A DNA stretch of 64,000 nt from Osmia lignaria lignaria (Eukaryota > Arthropoda > Insecta > Hymenoptera > Megachilidae), in the NCBI RefSeq assembly GCF_051020975.1, contig NC_135039.1, forward strand, positions 14,606,692-14,670,691, read 5' to 3'. Below the pieces are notes generated by a model. That model searched no databases and was not told the DNA's origin. It was given only the letters and a program-made list of their open reading frames with translations. Positions 23,517 through 35,736 of this stretch are shown here, in pieces (position 1 is the first letter of the stretch; each line of letters opens with the position of its first letter). Both the position numbers and the translations under genes were made by a program.

Positions 23517-25729
23517 GTACGTACAAGGAAAATTCATCCTCCGATTCTTCTTTCCCATTTTTCTTTTGTTTTATTATAATAAATTAAATAATTTTTCTGG
23601 GTAAAATTGTTCAAGTGCAAAAGGTGCCATGATAATGGTTTTTTTAATAATTGAAATATTATATTTATATAATATGTGGAGTTTCATTGTGGGTATTTGG
23701 TAATTAGTATTTCAAATAATTAATTTCGATTAATTATAAGTGTCGATAATTATTTTTGGATATTTGCTAATGGATTATTCTATTGTTTCTTCTAACGGGG
23801 AACCAGCCATTTTATATTAAGAATATTAAAGAAATCTTTTTGTAGTTGTATTTTTGGATTTTTAAACTTCAAATTGATATGCCATATGTGCTATTTTGAG
23901 ATACTTTTATCTCATGAAATCATGTCAAACTTTTTATGTTTTAATATGCATCATGTAACATGCAATTCAAACCAATTGATAATCCATAATGATATTATCT
24001 AATAAATTTTAATTAAAAAAGTTATTCAAATTTTAAAGAGAAGATTGTTTCAACACGTGCAAAATATAATATTTAACAAATATTTAACATTATTTTTTCC
24101 AACAATTCTTAGTAAATGTTATTGCTAAAAGACATATTTAAACCAGTGACATTAGAAGTAAAAGTGATTCGGATTAACGGAATGTGATGCGTATTACGAC
24201 ATTTGGCATGGCACAGAATTCTTAAGAAATTTTCACAGTAATTGACATGCTATAAGCATTCGTCGATACCTTCTGTTGAAATCAGCACGTATCTTCTCTT
24301 TGACTACATTTAATTATCATAATCCTTTTCCTTTTAAAAAAATATAATAATAATATCTTTGTTGACAATCTTTATTACAATTTGTTATCCTTTACAGTTC
24401 TATTTAGAGAGAATAAATTAAACTTGGGGCTCTCTCCATGGTCCGCCGTCTGAGGATTAAAAAATCATATATAAGATATTTCACGATTAAGAGATTGCAT
24501 AATTTTCCTAGCATCATTATGCTTATTTCCAACACTATTATTTGTTTGTATTACTATGGAATTATGTGAATGTCACACGTTCAATGATACTCGCAAAATC
24601 CCATTGTTTCTTTAATACCCACAGGTGTATGTGTTATTAGTAGTTATGGCGACTATGGTATGATTCATTGTCAATAAAAGGTGATGAATAATTACAAGGA
24701 TCCTTTCTGGCTCCACTCGTCTTTTTAACATGTTCGTTTCGAACGTGAAATTACTTTTAATGATCGGTTGCCTTCACCCTGTTTACACCGGCCAGGAAGT
24801 TTCACCGGGACAATGATCCAATGACGGTGTATTTCGTCATAGACGTAAATGAAGGATCTAACAGCATGAAAAACTTGCTGGTAGAAACTAATAAATACTT
24901 GGGCAAATAGACGGTGTAAAAAGCTCTTTGTTTACGAGCGACTTGGCATGCTCCGTGAACTGGTACATTATAGTTGCTCGTGAAAATATTCCAAGTAAAA
25001 TAACAGTTTTGGAAATTTAGTAGCAAAATTTGGAGAAAATTAGAAAATAAAATTCTAAGGGATATTAATTATAGATAATTAATTAATGTTAACAGTGATC
25101 CAACTAAATATTTATTTAGAAAATATTAAATGGCAAGTTGGATGACAGCTAGGAATCATAAAAAGTAACTGCGGTTGTGAGTCACAAATCGTCGAATATA
25201 GTATAATTATCTCTGTTTTCAATGTTACGTGCGATTGTTCCTAGAATGCTATTTCAGAGAGCATTACAAAAAATACGTTTAAAAGATGCTTCCACTTACT
25301 TCCTCATTTAAAGAAAAGAATTATTAAAAACAATATTAATTTTTCAAAGTGATCCAGGTTCTTAATTTTGGCCTCTTGACTCATTGTACAATGTATCAAA
25401 AAAACAGAATACCAAATTACCGATATGTGATCGATATCGCAAACTGACAAAACAGATCCATATTGGAGACACCTGTAATCACAATGGTATAAATGTAATT
25501 TACCTCACTATCATTAATAAGAGAACATCTGTTGCATTTATATGCTCTACTATTAAATTTATCAGAGTCTTTTTTGAATAAAACAAAAGAAAAGGAAAAA
25601 TAGACAATTTTTGAATGAAATTCATCAACCAAGAGTCATCAGAAGTTTGATGGCCTTAGGGTCCAGGAATTTTCATCCTCTCCTGCTTGTTAGTCCCTCC
25701 TCAATTAACGTTAACTTTTTGAATTTCAG
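23517..25729. other. Probable 5'-UTR intron of the aminopeptidase
   Basis: AT-rich, no gene seen. It contains copy 3 of the ~40-bp dispersed repeat at 24420-24460 and ends in the acceptor GAATTTCAG before the first coding exon. Confidence 0.35.
24420..24460 (-). repeat. Copy 3 of the ~40-bp dispersed repeat
   Basis: Minus-strand copy. On the plus strand it reads GGGGCTCTCTCCATGGTCCG, then 'CCGTCTGAGG'. Confidence 0.6.
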
Positions 25730-25742
25730 GTTGGCGCATGAT

Positions 25743-28700
25743 ATGACCCAGTCCCGCGAGGTTTTGGCAATGATGGACGCGCACACAACCACGTTCGGTC
25801 GTAAAAGAGGCTGCACGGTGTCTCCGTGCGGTGCATTCCTCTTGACAGCAGCTTTCCTTATATCCTTGGTGGTCACCGGCCTCCTGGTCTACCATCTCGC
25901 GCCCTGCCTCGAGGAAAAGGACGCGAAGGCTTGCAATGATCTCAGCAACGCAGTATTTGAGTCACGTGGAATATTTTCTACAGATACTTCCAATAAACAG
26001 AAATTAGACGTCAGGTTACCGAGATCCATAGTGCCAGATTTGTACGAGCTAAGACTGATCCCGTTCATCTGGGAGGGAAACTTTACCTTCAACGGTGAGG
26101 TAGGTGTCTAACTTTATACAGAGCTTTGATATGTTTCTTTTGAAATAATTTTCTGTTCCATTTGATTAGAAGTTAATTACAATACAGGGTGTTTCGTTTA
26201 AAACAGGCCACCTAAATATCTCCTCTATCTCTGAAAGTACAAAAAATGTTTCTGACGTAATCTAAATGGTTTCAAAAGACAAATCAGATAGAAGAACCGT
26301 TTTTTATAAATTGTAATTTTTTAATCGTTTTTTTTTGAGGTAACTCGTGTTTAAATTTTAGAGTTCACGGTCACCTTCAAGGTCGTGCTATTAAACATGG
26401 ATGAATGCACAATAATATTTGCTATAACATACAACAACAAAAAATGTGTGTACATACGTAAAAAACACGAGTGACCTAGAAAAAACGATTAAAAAATTAC
26501 AATTTATAAAAAACGATCCTTCCATCTGATTTGTCTTTTGAAACCATTTAGATTACGTCAGTAACATTTTTTGTATTTTCAGAGATAGAGGGGCTATTTA
26601 GGTGGCCTGTTTTAAACGAAACACCCTGTATACATAGTTTTGAGGGTACAGTGTTTGGAGAATTGTATTAGCTTTGAAGATGGGGTGGATGGGCAGTCGC
26701 ATATGGCCCAAAAGGGCAGAATTTATTTGGTAATGTATGTTGGAAAATTTAATTGAAAACTATTGTCGCATAGAAATGTAGAAATTTTGTAAATGACCAA
26801 ACAGTTACGTTCGCATTAGCTGGAGTATTTGACCTCAGCAGGGATGCTCCTCTCCCTTCGAGTCTCTTTGCATATCCTTGAACGAGAATTTCCTACGGAC
26901 ACGAGCAGCATGCTGATTAACATATCTTGGTGATCGTGCGAAAACTGGTTATTCGATCGAATCGATTTCGTAACAGCATACGTGTTGCACGAAGCACCAT
27001 GTAATTTTCTTGCGCTTTTTCCTGTTTCCCCTTTCACGAAGGAAAAAAATATTTATGCAATTGTCCGATGAATTTAGCATCAAAGGTGATTGGAAAAAAA
27101 AAGGTTCTATCCTGTTGACAGCTAACTTCTTTTTATTTAATATAATTGAACAAGCAAGAATTTTGCATTAGAATGAACACCATGAATATTAATAATTTAT
27201 TGTATCATTTATAGTAATTTTTAATTATTTATTTTTCTTAATAAATTTAAAATTTAACTTCCTTTTATTTAATTTTAATAACTCATTTTGATTATCATTA
27301 AATTTTAATACTTTAAATCATTAATGTTCATAATTAGCCTTGGGTTGTCAGTTATGACAAAGGAAAATGTTTTCAAAAGAATAATGCATTCGAGATGTCT
27401 TCTTCGCGACTGAATATCCTTGTTTCCCAAATTGATTATTATTTATTCTTCTGAGGCACAACGTAGTTTATACTAAATAAAGGAATTTATGCTCAAACGT
27501 TTAATATCAGTTGCGAAACAATCGTGTAACAGAGACCGGTTTCTTTCTTTTTGTACGTTTGAAATGATTGCAAAGAGAAATCGACAAGTTGCTCGTTGTT
27601 TCGACAGACAGAAAGAGTTCAAGAGCTGAATAATTAATACATCGACGTTACCATTTTCTTCTTTATGGATTCGGGCAAATTAAATTGTACCCTTTATACC
27701 CACAGGAATAAATAAAAATATTTGAATATTTTTAATGCATGAAGACAAGGGTGACACACATACTAAGGACGGCCCTGTTTGGTTCATTTGAATTATTTAT
27801 AATTGCAATTTTTTGGAATCTACAGTAGGCTCTCGTTATATTGGCAGCTGAACGATTTGATTTCTACAGGGATTTTCAAGCATACTAGTGCCACTTTTTT
27901 ACTATCTCCCCTCTACCCCCTCTATCGCACCCTATCTCCCCTACTCGCCACCAAATGAGAGCTTGGAAGCTTGACAAGCTCCGCCCCTACAGCGCCGTCC
28001 GCGGCGATGTAACGAGAGTCTACTGCAGATAAAATGATGCATAATGAAATAATTGGAAAAAGTAATAAATTAATACTAACAGTATCCCTTTTTTATTTTT
28101 CCAGGTGAAAGTCCTGGTGAACGTTACCGAGGACACTAGAAACATAACCCTCCACGCTGTCGACATGATGATCGACGTGGATTTCACGAACATCAAGGAG
28201 TACTCAGCAACGAGCAACAACAGCAACACGGTCAGAATCAGGGGTCAGAAGAACGACACTGAACGACAGTTTCACGTGATTAGAACGTCGGACACGTTGA
28301 AGAGGGGCAAACAATACGTACTGCATCTAAAGTTCGTTGGATATCTAAAAGACTACTTGCAAGGCTTCTACAGGAGCTCGTACACCATCGATGGTCAAAC
28401 GAGGTAAATGGCCGAGATTGAACCATTTTATTAAGTATTATCTTCAAATAGAAGTTCACTGATCTATTTCGTGAACGATGCCAGGAAATTGCTCTGATCT
28501 ACAGGACGCCTCAAAAAAGGTGGTCCTAGAAAGAAAGAAGAACACAAATATCCTTATGAGCTTCCTTTGAAAATAAGATTAATAAGAAATGAAAATTTTT
28601 AATCCTGCATCTCCATTGATGCATCGCTTCCCAAGGGAACCATTTTGATTTTTGAAAATGTGACTTTGGCAGATTTTGATAAGTGAGGTCTGTCATGATT

Positions 28701-31700
28701 TTCATTACGTGTTCCAGATGGATCGCTACGACACAGTTTCAACCGACGGATGCGCGACGTGCCTTCCCTTGCTTCGATGAACCGGCCCTGAAGGCCAGAT
28801 TCCAGATCAGCATCGCTCGTCCAAGAAACATGACTTCTATTTCAAACATGCCTAGAAAAGGGGAGCCTATGCCAGTGTAAGTAATTACACTCTTTGCTAC
28901 GTTCCACTTTCAAGTATTAACCAATTTTAACTCTCAGATGGCGGACCATGGAGAGAGTCCTAATTTTAATTTTAATTTGTATTTCATGTTATTTTCATTT
29001 TTTATTTTTCACACTGTTCCTTTGAAATTATTCTTTCTTGTTTCTTTTCTTGAGATGCATTTGCATATCTTATGGGTGCATCATTTTTGAAGCAGCCTGT
29101 ATATTACGCGTAGGCTATCAGAGGCAACAATTTCGCACGATACGCGATATACTTCAGCTGTTTCGTGGATTGACATTGCTTCAACTGCTTGGACTCTCAA
29201 GTATTCTCGTGTGTCGGGTCGAATGTACAATTGAAACGAGTAGAATCTAGTTTCAGAGGAATTTCAGGGAATGGAGATGCTCTTCAATTTAGTCATTATT
29301 TTCCAGATCATGATCATCAATTTTAATTTATTTCATATTCTAAAATTTACATTGTTGTCATTTTGCATATCCCTAATAAATGATTATAAATGCTTAAAAA
29401 TAAATTAAAATAATATTGTTAATAACAATTTTTTTCTTTTACATCAATATTTGATTATAGTATATTATTTGTAATTATGTTAATAACACAGCCATTAGTG
29501 CAAAGAAAAATTTCCTCATTCAATACCAAAACATTTATATGATATTTTTCACAGCTTTCAATCATATTTTTTTTTCACAATTTTTTCCTGCATCATTTAA
29601 CTTCTTCAGGGACAAATCTATTAAAGTCGTTACAAAAATGAACTTAATACGATGCTATTTAAAGTGATGTCTGACAATGTTTTCATTGGATTAATTACCT
29701 ATCTTCTCTACAATGTATTAAACAATAAAAAAATTATTAAATTTATTCAACATTTCCAGACAAACATTGTTTTGTTAATTGTTACCAGGCCTGGTTTACC
29801 ATCATACATGTGGGACCATTATGAACGTTCAGTGCCAATGTCTACCTACTTGGTCGCCTTCATTGTTTCGGACTTTGAAGTGTTGAAATCCGAATCTGGG
29901 AACTTCAGGGTTTGGGCTAGACGCGAGGCTATCGAGCAAGCACAATACTGCTTGAAGATCGGGCCGAAGATACTTGAATACTACGAGGACTACTTCAAGA
30001 TCGAGTTCCCTCTTCCCAAGATAGACAATGTAGCTCTTCCGGATTTTTCAGCTGGCGCTATGGAAAACTGGGGTCTGATTACCTATAGGTAATTTAAATA
30101 TGATAGAAATATTAGGACACTTTATTTAATAGGATCATTTTGTTTCAGGGAGACCGCTATGTTGTACCAGGAAGGTGTATCAACCAGCAGCAACCAGCAG
30201 CGAGTGGCTACCGTGGTGTCCCACGAGTTGGCCCATCAGTGGTTTGGCAATTTGGTGACACCAAGTTGGTGGACGGATCTTTGGTTAAACGAAGGCTTTG
30301 CTAGTTATGTGGAATACATCGGTATGAACGCAGTAAGTTGATGAAAAGGATCATATTTACATGATGGACACTGGACTAAAGCTATATTGTGTCTTTTAAG
30401 ATCCTTCAGCAGTAGTGTATCTATGATTTTCAAGATGATTCTATATTTATTTGAAAGGTGGAACCAACATGGAAGGTTTTGGAACAGTTTGTTGTACATG
30501 ATCTACAGAACGTGTTTGGATTGGATGCCTTAGAATCTTCCCATCCAATATCCATCAAAGTTGGCCATCCGGATGAGATCAGTGAAATTTTTGACAAAAT
30601 TTCATATGGCAAAGGTATTAATTGAAGTATAGTATAATAAAGGGTGCGCGGGTACCCGTACCTCGAGTCGGGTTGGACAGGTTCTCGAAATGTGATTAAG
30701 TAATCATATTTGTATTCAGGTGCTTCCATAATAAGAATGATGGATCATTTCCTCACAACTGAGGTTTTCAAACAGGGTTTAACAAATTACTTAAACGCAA
30801 AGTGAGTACCCAGCTGTAATATTATCTTACAATACTTATTGAAATATTTATTTAAACAATTGAATAATTATGATTTTGACTAAAAATAGGAATCTTCATT
30901 TATTGAATGTTCCACTATTAATTTTCAATTTCTTAACAATAATTCATTTATCGTTAACAGGGCTTATCAAAGTGCCGAGCAAAATGATCTGTGGGATGCT
31001 CTGACCAAACAGGCCCACAAAGACAAAGTCCTCCATTCTTCCATAACAATAAAGAAGATCATGGACACCTGGACCCTTCAGACTGGTTTCCCAGTGGTCA
31101 CTGTTACCAGAAATTATAATAACGGAGCAATAACATTGACCCAGGTTCGCCAATTGTTTCAAACAATAAATATTGCATTTGCATGCCTCATCTCTGAACC
31201 GCTATCAGCCCAGGGTATTTCATTCTTAGGAACGTTTCTTACTCCGGAATGGTACCACGATGGTCATAACCGACTCTGAACCCCTTTGGTGGATCCCAAT
31301 CACTTACACCACCGAACGTCAATTAGATTTCAGTACAACTCGACCTTCTCAGTGGATGAAGGCAGAGAAATCAATTACCCTATCCGATCTGGACTTGAGT
31401 CCTTCGGAATGGCTGATTTTTAACATCCAAGAAACTGGTAAGGATGAAACTTTATTTCCATTTTACATGTGCCTACTGCGAAGAGAAATTCAAGTACAGT
31501 CTCTGTTCGCAGGATACTACAGGGTGAACTACGACAGAGCGAACTGGCAAATGATAATCAAACAGTTGAACAAAGACTCCTTTAGGAACATCTCGACGAT
31601 CAATAGGGCTCAGCTGATCGACGATGCGTTGAATTTAGCTAGAGCTGGGAAATTGGATTACGCTACTGCGCTGGATGTGACGTCGTATTTGGCCCATGAG

Positions 31701-33126
31701 ACTGAGTATCTCCCATGGAAGGCTGCCTTCACTGCCATGCACTACCTGGACGACATGTTGATCAAAATGTCCAGCTATGACAAATTTCGAGTAACTATAC
31801 ACCCCTGCACAGATAATCCTTCATAAACCATTCGAATCCCAATAGGAGAACTTTCGATTGTATAGGTCGTCTCAAAAACACTGTACACCTCAAAGATGTT
31901 CCTTTACAGATATACGTGCTGAAGTTGCTGGACAACGTGTACAAGCAAGTTGGCTTCAAGGACAATCCTGGAGATCCTCAGTTGACCGTTTTCACTCGCA
32001 TCGATGTATTAACATGGGCTTGCAATTTTGGCCACGAGGATTGTATAAAGAACGCTGGCAAACAGTTCTACAATTGGCGCAATACACCTAATCCAAACCA
32101 AAACAATCCGTGAGTCATGTTACGACATTGCAGGTTGTAATTTAACCTGCAACCCCTTGCTATTACACCGGGACCTGTCACCCCCAATCCCCACTCGTTA
32201 AGTTCAATATAGCGCTATATTATTACATTTTGTCTTTTTTAGAATATCACCAAATTTGAAGTCAGTCGTATACTGCACAGCCATTCGAGTTGGCGGGCAA
32301 ACGGAATGGGATTTTGCTTGGCGAAGGTACCTGGAAACGAATGTCGGTTCTGAGAAGGATCTACTTCTCCATGCTCTTGGCTGTACCCGGGAAACATGGC
32401 TACTAAGTCGTTATTTGGACTGGGCGATTACGGAGAATTCTGGGATTAGGAAGCAGGACGTAGGCCGTGTTCTTAACTCCGTGGCGTGTAACGCCATTGG
32501 GCAGCCACTGGCATTCAACTTCTTTAGGGATGAATGGGCAAGGCTTCGAGAATAGTAAGTCCTACTTCGAATTTTAAGGATTTCGGATGTAAATTTTGCA
32601 ATTCTTGTATTCCCTTTAAATAATTTTTCAAATCTAGCCTTTGAATTGACCACTATAATTTAGTTTCCCCTCTACAGCACCCAAGGCGCCCAATTATCGT
32701 GCGGCCACTATACTACACCTCAAATACAGTAGCTTCTCGTTATATTAGCGATTGAGCTAGTTCTCTTTTACAGGACCAGTAAATGATTAAAAAAAATAGA
32801 AAAATTGTACTAAAAATTTGTATTTCAGCTTTGGAACGTCCCTACTGACTATCAACAATATAATCAAATCAGCCACGAGAGCAATAAACACCAAATACGA
32901 GCTCAAAGACGTAAGTATACCACAAGAGGTGTGTTCTATTCTACATAATTACCAAAAAATATACTTTTCTCTTTAGTTATTAGACTTCACAACCGAGCAC
33001 AAACAAGAACTAGGTAGCGCAACAAGAACGATCCAACAAGCTATAGAACAGTCTGAAGCCAACATCCGATGGGTGAACGCTAGTCACAGTATAATCTATG
33101 ATTGGCTAAAAAGAAACACCGCGTAA
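25743..33126 (+). CDS. Membrane-bound M1 aminopeptidase (aminopeptidase N-like)
   Basis: Zinc metallopeptidase of family M1 that removes N-terminal residues from peptides, probably facing outside the cell. Coding exons: 25743-26099, 28105-28403, 28718-28876, 29789-30088, 30149-30332, 30458-30614, 30720-30801, 30961-31144, 31230-31437, 31513-31790, 31910-32109, 32243-32554, 32829-32910, 32977-33126. They join in phase to 983 residues. A hydrophobic segment at about 30-52, after basic residues, is a signal anchor (type II topology). Then come the N-terminal beta domain, AFPCFDEPALKA, the substrate motif GAMEN at 361-365, the zinc motif HELAH at 397-401 with the third ligand in LNEGFA (E420), the catalytic tyrosine in SYGKGASIIRMM, and the C-terminal helical domain. 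The C-terminus has no hydrophobic tail, so no GPI anchor. I chose the in-frame ATG at 25743. An out-of-frame ATG at 25738 meets a stop at once. It converges on the three-module aminopeptidase gene. Confidence 0.95.
26185..26628. mobile_element. 444-bp MITE with ~168-bp inverted arms
   Basis: Starts CAGGGTGTTTCGTTTAAAAC and ends with its inverted copy, flanked by TA on both sides. The arms (26185-26352 and 26461-26628) match almost throughout around a ~108-bp loop. There is no coding capacity. It lies in the first coding intron of the plus-strand aminopeptidase and would form a very long hairpin in the pre-mRNA. Confidence 0.85.
27823..28025. mobile_element. 203-bp CAGT/ACTG MITE (family A)
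   Basis: Left end CAGTAGGCTCTCGTTATATT; the right end is the inverted CAGTAGACTCTCGTTACAT. The left end is preceded by TA, the right is followed by CA (probably a mutated TA). Ends of the form CAGT...ACTG at TA sites recall pogo/Tigger-type non-autonomous elements. Relatives in the window: 32727, 44892-44993, 45750 and 63944. Confidence 0.7.
28925..28970 (+). repeat. Copy 4 of the ~40-bp dispersed repeat
   Basis: Contains 'CTCAGATGGC', then GGACCATGGAGAGAGTCC. It lies in an intron of the plus-strand aminopeptidase. Confidence 0.6.
32727..32756 (+). mobile_element. Solo end of a family A MITE
   Basis: CAGTAGCTTCTCGTTATATT preceded by TA, inside an intron of the plus-strand aminopeptidase. 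I do not see the opposite end, so this is a truncated copy. Confidence 0.5.
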
Positions 33127-34534
33127 CTCTGACAAATATTTTGCATAAAAATGTTGAAAGTTTGTCAGAGAAAGTTCAGATCGACAGCGTCGACGTTTCG
33201 TCCCGATCGAACGGGAACTGTTTAAAGCGGTCTGCTTTCGAATTCACGAGAAAAGTATTAAATGTTTTTGTATGTTTTTGTAAATATGCGTCGAATGTTA
33301 ATGCACAGTCAGTTAAAAAAGTTTCTCCCCACATTAACGTATTGTACTCCCATGAAGTATCGACAGGTTTTAATATCAAAGTGGTGGAACCAACGTATAA
33401 TGTGTTAACGAAAGGTAACGTTTATCATTGAAACAAATCAACAAAAGAAGCATTTAAATATTAATTAATTGATTTATTCATTGTAAGAATTTATTTTCAA
33501 CTTTGCAGTGATTTCTGATTAAACACTAGTCAATTATTAATTGAAATTTGTTTTTGTTTTGTTTCAATATAAATTGCACAACGCTAAATCAAATTTAGCA
33601 GAATGAATGGTGACTTTTTTGGCAGACTGTACACTCGGGTGCAACCACTCGAAGGTACAGTACCGAGAATGGAGGGCTTTTCTAGGGAAAATAACGTTGT
33701 AGGGAAAGGAGGCCCTAGCACTTATAATATTGGACATTTCTTCATAATTAATGTTAGTATTAATATTTGCAGGATTACGATCTTGGGAATTATTATTAGT
33801 TCATTATAACAGTAATATAAATTTATTTATCACTTGAAAATTAAAATATCTTGCGCAAACTGAGCATATTGAGTGGTAGAGCCTCCTCCTTCTCCATCGC
33901 CATTTTTTTTTCAATGATCCCATCCATGCTCAACACTGTACAATCGAATATTTAGATATTTAAATAGAGTAGCTCGATTCCAGCCAATATATATTCAAAA
34001 GCTTATAATTTAAGTATTCGAATTCAGTTTATTGTGTCGAATCATCCATGTCTTAATGTGATTTATGATTTTAACATGGAAGATCAATGTTTTGTGTCTG
34101 AGATAATATGTTTTCGTTGTTAACGATGAATAATCGTCAATTTTGAATAGCTTTTGATAATATTATAACAAGTTTGAAACTCAAAACGTTTTTGTACTCA
34201 TATCATAGGAACAAAATTAATTAATATTCTTGCGTGAATTATTGTAAATTACTTTTAGTGTGTTCAATATTTATTACAAATTTTCTAGTTTGATTTTCAT
34301 TATGCACAACACGTATTTCAGGTGCAGTGGTGTCATCTTAATTACTATTATTTTTCCCCACATTTTTCAAAGTCCGTCGTGGGACAAGGATTTCAGAAAT
34401 TTTCTTGACGTCCATCCAATTTTATTATCCGTAAGTTATCATAACTTTCAACTTCTATTTTTATTTCAAGGGAGTTAAGCCAGTGATTACAGATCCAACA
34501 AGACAACAAGTTTTTTGTATTTGATGGCTAAAAT
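33127..34534. other. 3' flank of the plus-strand aminopeptidase
   Basis: Begins with the 3' UTR. A 109-codon frame at 33102-33431 overlaps the gene's last codons in another frame and is judged chance. At about 33625-33700 there is a degenerate relative of the 42085 MITE end ('CTGTACACTCGGG' and 'GGAGGGCTTTTCTAGGG'). Otherwise AT-rich with nothing seen. Confidence 0.4.
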
Positions 34535-35610
34535 TTCTGCAAAATTTAGTTCCTTTTTTACCACCAAAGGACGCTGATTCGACATTCGAAATTTAGTTGA
34601 AATTTTTCATCCCTTACATCCCTGCAACCTTTACATCTGTTCATCCCTTACATTCCTGCATCCTTTACATTCCTATATCCCTTAAGTCTCTAAATTCCTT
34701 ATATCCCTGTATCTCTTGTATCCCTTATTATAAATATAATAACATATTATAAAAAATACATTTATGGCCACTGGTTCGCGTAAAGGTAAGTAAAGGTAAG
34801 TACAATCTCGTTCCCTTTTTTGCCGCCAGAGGGCGCTGATTCGAGGTCGAAATTTTAGTTCACATTTTTCCCGCTAGAGGGCCAATATCGATGCAAGGTT
34901 TAGTTCCTTTTTCCAAAACCAGATGGCGCTGATTCGACATCGAAAATTTAGTTCACATTTTTCCCGCTAGAGGGCCAAAATCGATGCAAGGTTTAGTTCC
35001 TTTTTCCAAAACCAGATGGCGCTGATTCGACATCGAAAATTTAGTTCACATTTTTCCCGCTAGAGGGCCAAAATCGATGCAAGGTTTAGTTCCTTTTTCC
35101 AAAACCAGATGGCGCTGATTCGACATCGAAAATTTAGTTCACATTTTTCCCGCTAGAGGGCCAAAATTGATGCAAGGTTTAGTTCCTTTTTCCAAAACCA
35201 GATGGCGCTGATTCGACATCGAAAATTTAGTTCACATTTTTCCCGCTAGAGGGCCAAAATTGATGCAAGGTTTAGTTCCTTTTTCCAAAACCAGATGGCG
35301 CTGATTCGACATCGAAAGTTTAGTTCACATTTTTCCCGCTAGAGGGCCAAAATTTCGGCATGATTTACGAATGTAAGGAATACAGGGACGTAAGGGATGC
35401 AGTAATATAAAGGAAGCAAGGATGTAAGGGGTGCAGGGATGTAAGAGGTGGAGGAATGTAAGAGATGCAGGAATATAAAGGATGCAAGGGATGTAAGGGT
35501 TGCAGGTGTGTAAAGGATGCAGAGATGTAAGGGATGCAGGGATATAAGGGTTGCTGAAATGTAAGGAATACAGGAATATAAAGAATGCATGGATGTAAGT
35601 GACATCAAAA
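34535..35610. repeat. Composite satellite: 93-bp array flanked by inverted minisatellite
   Basis: The core (34823-35350) is a tandem array with an exact 93-bp period: the word AGATGGCGCTG recurs at 34921, 35014, 35107, 35200 and 35293, with a diverged copy near 34830 and a degenerate one near 34565. Each unit carries CCAGATGGCGCTG and CCCGCTAGAGGGCC. On the left (34607-34730) is a minisatellite of 'CCCTTACATCCCTGCA' words; on the right (35366-35600) the same words run inverted ('TGTAAGGGATGCAGGGA', about 18 bp per unit). It lies between the 3' ends of two convergent aminopeptidase genes. The motifs resemble CTCF sites. Confidence 0.9.
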
Positions 35611-35645
35611 TGAAAATAAATTTCAAAATTTTTAGAAAATATAAC

Positions 35646-35651
35646 TTTATT
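35646..35651 (-). terminator. Polyadenylation signal of the three-module aminopeptidase
   Basis: AATAAA on the minus strand about 86 nt after the TGA at 35737. It is placed as expected for the gene's 3' end and just beyond the satellite array. Confidence 0.6.
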
Positions 35652-35736
35652 TAATTCTCGATATAATTATTTGAGTTACATACAGCTGTATAAAATTTAT
35701 CCAACTACAATTAACGCAATGTTTCCTAATATTTGT

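Noticed and set aside
23100..23558. 152-codon minus-strand frame
   Set aside because: It covers the candidate promoter and first exon of the aminopeptidase; the peptide is low-complexity Arg/Ser and unlike any family.
33102..33431. 109-codon frame overlapping the end of the plus-strand aminopeptidase
   Set aside because: It uses a different frame over the last coding exon and UTR, and shows no family features.
34823..35350. CRISPR-like array
   Set aside because: The 93-bp units are contiguous with no unique spacers, and the DNA is clearly from an insect.
35339..35626. 95-codon minus-strand frame
   Set aside because: It is translation of the 18-bp minisatellite, with repeated short peptide words.
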